Assembly: GCA_030591125.1 (NCBI GenBank)
Contig: JAUVBP010000035.1
Coordinates: 1 to 9,428 of the forward strand
DNA length: 9,428 bases
Direction: 5' to 3'
Origin: Candidatus Woesearchaeota archaeon
GTDB taxonomy: Archaea > Nanobdellota > Nanobdellia > Woesearchaeales > UBA11576
Positions 7,001-9,428 of this stretch are shown one piece after another. A program made the translations under genes and the position numbers. The first letter of the stretch is position 1; every line of letters begins with the position of its first letter. Under the pieces are notes generated by a model. It saw nothing but the letters and a program-made list of their open reading frames with translations, ran no database searches and was not told where the DNA came from.

Positions 7001-7213
7001 TCCAAGCTATTGAAGCCTGACAGGATATCCCTGTTCATAAGGACAGGACAAGACATGGCACAGATGCTCAAGCCATGGACTGACGCGATCAAGGACAAGG
7101 TAGGGGCGTCGGCCATGAACATCACGCACAACGAACCTGCAAAGATGCATGAGCACAGGAAGAAAGAGAAGATAAAGGACAAGGAGTTCCTTGTCGAGTT
7201 CGACAAAGTGTGA
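4073..7213 (+). CDS. ileS: Isoleucyl-tRNA synthetase
   Basis: The 1046-residue enzyme charges tRNA-Ile with isoleucine using ATP in the cytoplasm. The class I catalytic domain shows HMGH (53-56) and KMSKS (596-600), with DMHGLP (84-89) and GWF (561-563) in the Rossmann fold. The editing domain lies at about 200-400, with VVWTTTPWTITYNLAV (218-232) and a GTGLVHCAPGCGPEDY block (321-336) whose Asp335 matches the conserved editing aspartate. Cysteine pairs at 180/183, 398/401, 469/472 and 507/509 suit bound zinc. The anticodon-binding helices occupy the rest, and the length is normal for archaea. Two positions look unusual: the Glu expected in GLPxE is absent (GLPTA), and the His of the usual GHG in the editing site is Cys331. 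Start is the ATG at 4073, 10 bases after GAGGTG. The structured leader suggests regulated translation. Confidence 0.98.
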   Translation: MARPGSYDFKEVEEGIIKFWEDNDTYPKVKAKGKGKKKFFFIQGPPYTSGRIHMGHAWNNSLKDLVLRYKRMKGFEVYDRAAYDMHGLPTAHKVMAEQKLKTKEDIIKFGMEKFIKECVKFSVDKAKIMDKDLWRIGVWMDFANARYPIDNSYIEGVWHLIKQAYKKDRLYEGLRTMSWCSSCQTALAKHECEYKEITDKSIFVKFPVKGKDKEYLVVWTTTPWTITYNLAVMVHPELDYVKAKVGDEIWILAKGLAAPVIQNFTDVKLEVLDEFKGEQLEGLEYEHPWESKFDHYKEIKAKHPKAHTVLLSEEYVNLSAGTGLVHCAPGCGPEDYEVGYRNNIPPFNNLLENGLFPDDMGQFAGLQAKKDDKRFIEALENDGHLIAQTDVEHDYAHCERCRNPVIFRTTKQWFFKVEDLKERMLKSNENINWVPEAGKNAFRAWLENLRDNSITKQRFWGTPAPIWKCETCGKIEVIGSMLELKEKAGHCPENLHKPWIDEVEINCECGAMMNRLPDVLDVWIDAGTLSWNILDYPSNKELYNKLWPADFILEAKEQVRGWFNMLMVTSIIAFDDPLPFLNCYMHGMLTDVEGQKMSKSIGNVISPYEVIDKHGADTLRMYVANTAAGEDMNFSWDEIKLRHRNLSVLWNTQKYFIELTRLHSLKPTEVSGLKIEPVERYMLSKTHSTIKKVTDMLDNYRLHEMPAAVTDLFLELSRTYIQLTRDKANSGSDGEKKALLGTIFHSLLETLKIMSPLCPFITEQLYQQMKKEFNLDKESVHDFDWPVADDKLIDVELEERFDIAKSTIQGILSAREKAQLGVRWPVGEVIVVTTDDKTKKAMEELGELIKTQTNVKKLTVSESFKDVKMTVKADYTKMGPDFGEKSPQIVAQMATTSPESILKNLDEEGKFEISVNGDKFELTKEHVMIKREVPDSHLEGEFKTGLVYLDMHRNEELDAEGYARELMRRVQSLRKESKLLKPDRISLFIRTGQDMAQMLKPWTDAIKDKVGASAMNITHNEPAKMHEHRKKEKIKDKEFLVEFDKV

Positions 7214-7240
7214 TAAGATAACTGTCAATATAATATACCA

Positions 7241-7244
7241 AGGT
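7241..7244 (+). promoter_or_regulatory. Ribosome binding site of the two-pass membrane protein
   Basis: AGGT lies 8 bases before the ATG at 7253 in the 39-base gap after ileS. A TATA-like ATAATATA just before it (about 7230-7237) is too close to the ATG to drive this gene with a leader containing the site, so read-through from ileS is more likely. Confidence 0.4.
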
Positions 7245-7252
7245 AAAAAAAG

Positions 7253-7570
7253 ATGGTGAAACGCAAGAAAGCAAACAAGCAGAAAGAAGCCGATAAGCGA
7301 AAGGCTGTCGCGTCCAAGAAGAAAGACAAGCGAGTCCTGACACCGCAGGAAGAGGAAAAGAATCTCGAGATGCCCGTCCCCGCACTATTGATGAAGCTGC
7401 TTGCAGGACTGCTTACAGCGATAATGATTGCGGCACTTACCCTGTACGTACTCGGCAGCATGAAAGCAAGAGGATTCTGGAGCCTGACAATACTGATATC
7501 GATAATCGCATTCTTCGTGATGCCTATGATGCGGAAGAAGTTCGCAGGCAGCAACCGATCCGGCAAGTGA
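7253..7570 (+). CDS. Small two-pass membrane protein of unknown function
   Basis: I do not recognise this 105-residue protein. Residues 1-27 are dominated by lysine and arginine. Two hydrophobic segments follow, about 44-68 (MKLLAGLLTAIMIAALTLYV in its core) and 75-92 (FWSLTILISIIAFFVMPMM), joined by a short loop containing lysine and arginine. The C-terminal tail is also basic (MRKKFAGSNRSGK). By the positive-inside rule both ends face the cytoplasm. It lies 39 bases after ileS and 9 bases before the methyltransferase, so the three are probably read together. The basic tail might touch RNA, ribosomes or lipid head groups, but nothing shows which. It has no cysteine and no recognisable domain. 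Confidence 0.8.
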   Translation: MVKRKKANKQKEADKRKAVASKKKDKRVLTPQEEEKNLEMPVPALLMKLLAGLLTAIMIAALTLYVLGSMKARGFWSLTILISIIAFFVMPMMRKKFAGSNRSGK

Positions 7571-7576
7571 GGTGAT
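7568..7576 (+). promoter_or_regulatory. Strong Shine-Dalgarno overlapping a stop codon
   Basis: TGAGGTGAT combines the stop codon of the membrane protein gene with a near-perfect match to the archaeal 16S rRNA 3' end. It is placed just before the ATG at 7580. The overlap indicates that both genes are on one message and that their translation is coupled. Confidence 0.7.
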
Positions 7577-7579
7577 CTT

Positions 7580-8236
7580 ATGCCACAGGAAGAGAACGAG
7601 ATAAGCTGGTTTGATGGATTCAATATGCACATGAACACAGTGTTCACAGAGGATGACTTCAGGAACTACATGGAGATGGTGATGGACGAGCTCCCTCTGA
7701 TAGAGAAGTATGTCCAGCCAGGCGCAAGGATACTTGATATCGGCTGTGGACTGGGCTGTGAGGCTGTCCCACTCTCTTCTCTGGGATTCAATGTCACAGG
7801 CATAGACAATGACCCGAAGGTTGTCGAAGCTGTAAAAGAGAATGCACGCAACTTCGGCAAGAAGATAAATATAGTGTACGGAGATATATTCAGCATAGAC
7901 AGCAGGTTCGGAAGGGATGATTTTGACCTGTGCATATCCGGAGGGGTGCTAGAGCACTTTACACAGGAGCGGATAAGAGAGGTCGTCGATAAACAATTGA
8001 GTGTCGCACCGATCGTGATCGCATCGATGCCGTTCGCCAAGCACACTGACGTCCATAAGGAGTATAAGGACTATGTACGGAGGATATGCCATGACGGGAT
8101 GTACAGGAACCTCTGGACTGAGACATACTGGATAAAGACAGTATTGCAGGGATACAATGTGCTTGAGCATTCTGTGCAGAAGATGCATTCATCATTAGGT
8201 GATTTTGACCTTCTTTACATAGTGCTAGGCAGGTGA
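7580..8236 (+). CDS. Class I SAM-dependent methyltransferase
   Basis: The 218-residue protein has a Rossmann-type methyltransferase fold. The glycine-rich SAM motif is ILDIGCGLGCE (51-61), the ribose-binding acid is Asp76 in GIDND, an adenine-binding acid is likely at Asp102 (VYGDIF), and the motif IV region is FDLCISGGVLEHF (115-127). The first 45 residues are helical and acidic, as in small-molecule and lipid or quinone methyltransferases of the UbiE/Methyltransf_11 type. The C-terminal part (about 150-218) has a run of aromatic and histidine residues (HTDVHKEYKDY) that may shape the substrate pocket. The substrate cannot be told from sequence. The start has a strong Shine-Dalgarno that overlaps the upstream stop, pairing it with the two-pass membrane protein; a membrane-linked substrate is possible but is only a guess. 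Confidence 0.92.
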   Translation: MPQEENEISWFDGFNMHMNTVFTEDDFRNYMEMVMDELPLIEKYVQPGARILDIGCGLGCEAVPLSSLGFNVTGIDNDPKVVEAVKENARNFGKKINIVYGDIFSIDSRFGRDDFDLCISGGVLEHFTQERIREVVDKQLSVAPIVIASMPFAKHTDVHKEYKDYVRRICHDGMYRNLWTETYWIKTVLQGYNVLEHSVQKMHSSLGDFDLLYIVLGR

Positions 8237-8255
8237 TCAGAAAAATCATGATCAG
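8234..8255. repeat. Short repeated palindrome at the end of the methyltransferase gene
   Basis: TGATCAG occurs at 8234-8240, overlapping the stop codon, and again at 8249-8255. TGATCA is its own reverse complement, so the two copies can also form a 6-base-pair hairpin around an 8-base AT-rich loop. It sits between convergent genes and could slow transcription, but no T tract follows it on the plus strand. Confidence 0.35.
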
Positions 8256-8327
8256 AACATAGCTCAACCTAATACTCAGTCATCACATGTCGCCCGCGTC
8301 ATCTCTTATCTATAATATGCTGTAGAA

Positions 8328-8486
8328 CTAATTGAAGTCATTAAGTGTCTTTGCCTGCTCTTTCTGTTCAGGAAGCGCACCGAAACGTTTCAGATAATTT
8401 ATCCTGCGCTCCTCATCAAGCTCGAATTTAAGCTTTTCAAGCATCTCGTCCATTTCCAGCCCTCTGGGTGGAACCTTCTGCTTCAC
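8328..8486 (-). CDS. Small charged helical protein, 52 residues, unknown
   Basis: The frame starts with GTG at 8486 and ends with TAG at 8328-8330. The product is highly charged and looks like one amphipathic helix: LEMDEMLEKLKFELDEERR (10-28), then INYLKRFGALPEQ. The GTG overlaps the stop of the 21-codon frame before it by four bases (GTGA), a common sign of coupled translation, and a GGGTGAGG stretch 6 bases before the GTG could serve as Shine-Dalgarno. The base composition is clearly richer in G+C than the AT-rich DNA on either side (8237-8327 partly, 8549-8778 strongly), as expected for coding DNA. An internal ATG at 8453 is a possible alternative start. No family recognised. It runs towards the methyltransferase gene. 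Confidence 0.55.
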   Translation of the reverse strand: MKQKVPPRGLEMDEMLEKLKFELDEERRINYLKRFGALPEQKEQAKTLNDFN

Positions 8487-8548
8487 TCTTCCTCACCCTC
8501 CAGATCCGGGACAAACGGATCGGGTCCACTGTCTCCTTCGTCACCCAT
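8483..8548 (-). CDS. Very short acidic reading frame, 21 codons
   Basis: An ATG at 8548 preceded by GGGTGG (8553-8558, 4 bases gap) opens a 21-codon frame, MGDEGDSGPDPFVPDLEGEEE, ending at TGA 8483-8485. The peptide is strongly acidic with no hydrophobic core and would probably be disordered. It may be a real micro-protein or only a leader that brings ribosomes to the overlapping GTG of the 52-residue frame. The ribosome site and the four-base overlap favour translation. Confidence 0.42.
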   Translation of the reverse strand: MGDEGDSGPDPFVPDLEGEEE

Positions 8549-8572
8549 AATTCCACCCTAGCCACAATAATC

Positions 8573-8603
8573 ATATAATATGGCTCTTATACCTCTAATA
8601 TAT
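8573..8603 (-). promoter_or_regulatory. Candidate promoter for the two minus-strand micro-ORFs
   Basis: Two TATA-like boxes read leftward: ATATATTAG (about 8595-8603) and ATATTATAT (8573-8581). The first would start the transcript near 8573 and leave the GGGTGG site in the leader. The second would give a nearly leaderless start at 8548. Which is used cannot be told. Confidence 0.35.
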
Positions 8604-8613
8604 GGTTTCACGC

Positions 8614-8687
8614 TTTATATACTTTGCGGAAAACAGATGAAAACCCCTTCTTTCCCAATAATCAGAAAATCAACTAGAGGGGATTTT
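8614..8687 (+). promoter_or_regulatory. Strong TATA box followed by an inverted repeat; possible promoter of a short RNA
   Basis: TTTATATA (8614-8621) is the best TATA box of the 8549-8778 gap and predicts a start near 8645. At that point begins AAAACCCCT (8640-8648), which can pair with AGGGG-A-TTTT (8678-8687) with one bulged base, around a 29-base AT-rich loop. The box may drive a distant promoter for korD or a short structured RNA of unknown type. No reading frame of note follows before 8779. Confidence 0.3.
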
Positions 8688-8704
8688 CAATGTTCCACAT
8701 TCCC

Positions 8705-8712
8705 TTTATAAA
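8705..8712 (+). promoter_or_regulatory. Second TATA-like box upstream of korD
   Basis: TTTATAAA predicts a transcript start near 8735, inside the first copy of the 22-base repeat. If used, the message would carry a leader of about 95 bases to the ATG at 8830 and both repeat copies would be at or after the start, a place suited to repression. Confidence 0.3.
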
Positions 8713-8728
8713 CTTCAAAATATAGATT

Positions 8729-8775
8729 ATCTAACCACTTTAAGATTTAGCTAATCTAACCACTTTAGGATTTAG
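8729..8775. repeat. Two 22-base direct repeats upstream of the kor operon; likely operator
   Basis: Copy 1 (8729-8750) and copy 2 (8754-8775) differ at one base: each begins ATCTAACCACTTTA and, after one variable base (A or G), ends GATTTAG. The centre-to-centre distance is 25 bases. Overlapping inverted symmetry exists too: GATTATCTAA (8725-8734) pairs with TTAGCTAATC (8747-8756) in nine of ten positions. Both copies lie just upstream of the TATA box at 8790-8797, where archaeal activators bind. Two copies are too few for a CRISPR. The protein that would bind is not in the window. Confidence 0.6.
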
Positions 8776-8789
8776 GGAATGCGAAACAA

Positions 8790-8797
8790 TTTAAATA
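8790..8797 (+). promoter_or_regulatory. Proximal TATA box of the korDA operon
   Basis: TTTAAATA predicts a transcript start near 8820, 10 bases before the ATG at 8830. There is no Shine-Dalgarno before that ATG, which agrees with near-leaderless translation. If this box is the promoter, the ATGs at 8779 and 8815 are outside the message and cannot be the start. Confidence 0.45.
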
Positions 8798-8829
8798 GGC
8801 AATCTACAAGATATATGTGTCCTGTAAAG

Positions 8830-9060
8830 ATGGTGTTTGAGAATATAAACAAAAACCTGGAATTTGATGTAGAACGGTGCAAGCAGTGTCAGCTCTGTGT
8901 GATGTTCTGCCCAGTCAAGGCACTTACTCTAGATGGCCTCAATATAAAGTGCAATGACAAATGCATAGGCTGTGGCACGTGTGAGAGATACTGTCCAGAC
9001 CTGGCAATAAGGGTAATCAAGCCACCAGGACAGGAACAACCCGAAAAGGACAAGGTGTAG
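8830..9060 (+). CDS. korD: 2-oxoacid:ferredoxin oxidoreductase, delta (ferredoxin) subunit
   Basis: The product has two [4Fe-4S] motifs: CKQCQLCVMFCP (Cys17, 20, 23, 27) and CIGCGTCERYCP (Cys45, 48, 51, 55), plus an extra Cys41. It would pass electrons from the catalytic subunits to soluble ferredoxin in the cytoplasm. Counting from the ATG at 8830, the 76-residue length and the start MVFENINKNLEFDVERCKQC suit KorD-type subunits. The open frame reaches back to an ATG at 8779, adding 17 residues (MRNNLNRQSTRYMCPVK) unlike the family and lying over the TATA box at 8790; an ATG at 8815 also exists. None of the three has a convincing Shine-Dalgarno, so 8830 is chosen on family length and promoter position. 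korA follows with no gap after the TAG. A pyruvate or branched-chain oxidoreductase subunit is possible; korD is the best fit given the neighbour. Confidence 0.85.
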   Translation: MVFENINKNLEFDVERCKQCQLCVMFCPVKALTLDGLNIKCNDKCIGCGTCERYCPDLAIRVIKPPGQEQPEKDKV

Positions 9061-9428
9061 ATGACAAAGAAGATGATACAGGGAAGCCGGGCAGTTGTTG
9101 AAGGTGCTATAGCTGCAGGACTCACATTCTTTGCAGGATACCCCATAACTCCTGCATCTGACATACTCCAGACTCTTGTGAAACAGAAATGCGTGAAGAC
9201 AGTCCAGTTTGAGGACGAGATAGCATCAGCCAATGCTATCATAGGTGCCTCTATGGCAGGAGCAAAAGCCATGACAGCGACATCAGGACCTGGATTCAGC
9301 CTTATGCAGGAAAGCATAGGACTCGCAGTGATGACCAGGACGCCGGTAGTGATAGTAAATGTGATGAGAGTCGGTCCTAGCACAGGCATGCCCACCATGG
9401 CTGCACAGGGAGATATAATGCAGAGCAG
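9061..9428 (+). CDS. korA: 2-oxoacid:ferredoxin oxidoreductase alpha subunit, probably 2-oxoglutarate type; 3' end outside window
   Basis: 122 codons are visible, about a third of the usual length. The start is MTKKMIQGSRAVVEGAIAAG, followed by FFAGYPITPASDI (24-35), FEDEIASANAIIGASMAGAK (50-69), TATSGPGFSLMQESIGLAV (72-90) and VGPSTGMPT (104-112), all typical of the pyrimidine-binding alpha subunit of the KorA/VorB group. The enzyme decarboxylates 2-oxoglutarate or another 2-oxoacid to the acyl-CoA with thiamine diphosphate, which is bound mainly by the beta subunit; korB is expected next. The ATG at 9061 directly follows the korD stop, and AAGGTG just before that stop serves as the Shine-Dalgarno, so the two genes are coupled. 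Whether the substrate is 2-oxoglutarate or 2-oxoisovalerate is not decided by this fragment. Confidence 0.93.
   Translation, partial: MTKKMIQGSRAVVEGAIAAGLTFFAGYPITPASDILQTLVKQKCVKTVQFEDEIASANAIIGASMAGAKAMTATSGPGFSLMQESIGLAVMTRTPVVIVNVMRVGPSTGMPTMAAQGDIMQS

Noticed and set aside
6694..7206. 170-residue minus-strand frame inside ileS
   Set aside because: It is serine- and leucine-rich, as expected of the opposite strand of a lysine- and glutamate-rich gene, with no domain or ribosome site. The plus-strand ileS explains the DNA.
8234..8255. Intrinsic terminator after the methyltransferase gene
   Set aside because: The possible stem is only six AT-rich pairs, there is no T run after it on the plus strand, and archaea do not need such stems.
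8725..8775. CRISPR-like array
   Set aside because: Only two copies, the spacing between them is 3 bases, and no spacer-sized gap exists. Operator-like direct repeats fit better.
8889..9398. 169-residue minus-strand frame over korD and korA
   Set aside because: It lies opposite two clearly recognised genes that contain iron-sulfur and GYPITPAS motifs, and its own product has no recognisable feature.

Overview
The window is archaeal. Evidence for this is the TATA boxes of the TTTATATA or TTTTTAAA type placed about 25 bases before inferred transcript starts, several short or absent 5' leaders, Shine-Dalgarno sequences of the GAGGTG/GGTGAT type, a U-rich tract as the only visible terminator, and an archaeal-style 1046-residue isoleucyl-tRNA synthetase next to a 2-oxoacid:ferredoxin oxidoreductase operon. 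The ileS protein resembles those of small-genome archaea of the Woesearchaeota/Pacearchaeota kind, but that placement is an impression and was not tested.

Layout. Positions 1-2392 (minus strand) hold an AmmeMemoRadiSam operon. A radical SAM enzyme with a twin-arginine-like leader is followed, with start and stop codons overlapping, by a membrane-anchored Memo-family domain that runs into the beginning of an AMMECR1 domain, where the window cuts it. All three components of this conserved but functionally unsolved system therefore sit in two genes, and both products look sent to or across the membrane. Positions 2498-3679 (minus) encode an unrecognised soluble 393-residue helical protein with a TerB-like motif near its C-terminus, followed by a U-rich terminator. 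Positions 3680-4072 form a long divergent regulatory region. Positions 4073-8236 (plus) carry ileS, a small two-pass membrane protein and a class I SAM methyltransferase, probably co-transcribed at least in part. Positions 8328-8548 (minus) hold two overlapping very short reading frames. Positions 8549-8778 are another AT-rich regulatory region. Positions 8830-9428 (plus) start a korD-korA operon: a two-cluster ferredoxin subunit, then the alpha subunit of a 2-oxoacid:ferredoxin oxidoreductase, cut by the window end.

The most notable unexplained structure is the ileS leader (about 3950-4072). It has a long bulged hairpin, a 16-base direct repeat, and a second small hairpin over the Shine-Dalgarno. 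One 7-base strand of the first hairpin (4018-4024) is perfectly complementary to the loop that holds part of the Shine-Dalgarno (4053-4059). This gives two mutually exclusive folds, as expected of a translational switch; T-box regulation, the usual bacterial way to control ileS, is not known from archaea. A second item is a pair of 22-base direct repeats just upstream of the kor promoter. All RNA structure and regulation statements come from hand base pairing, with no folding program or database search.
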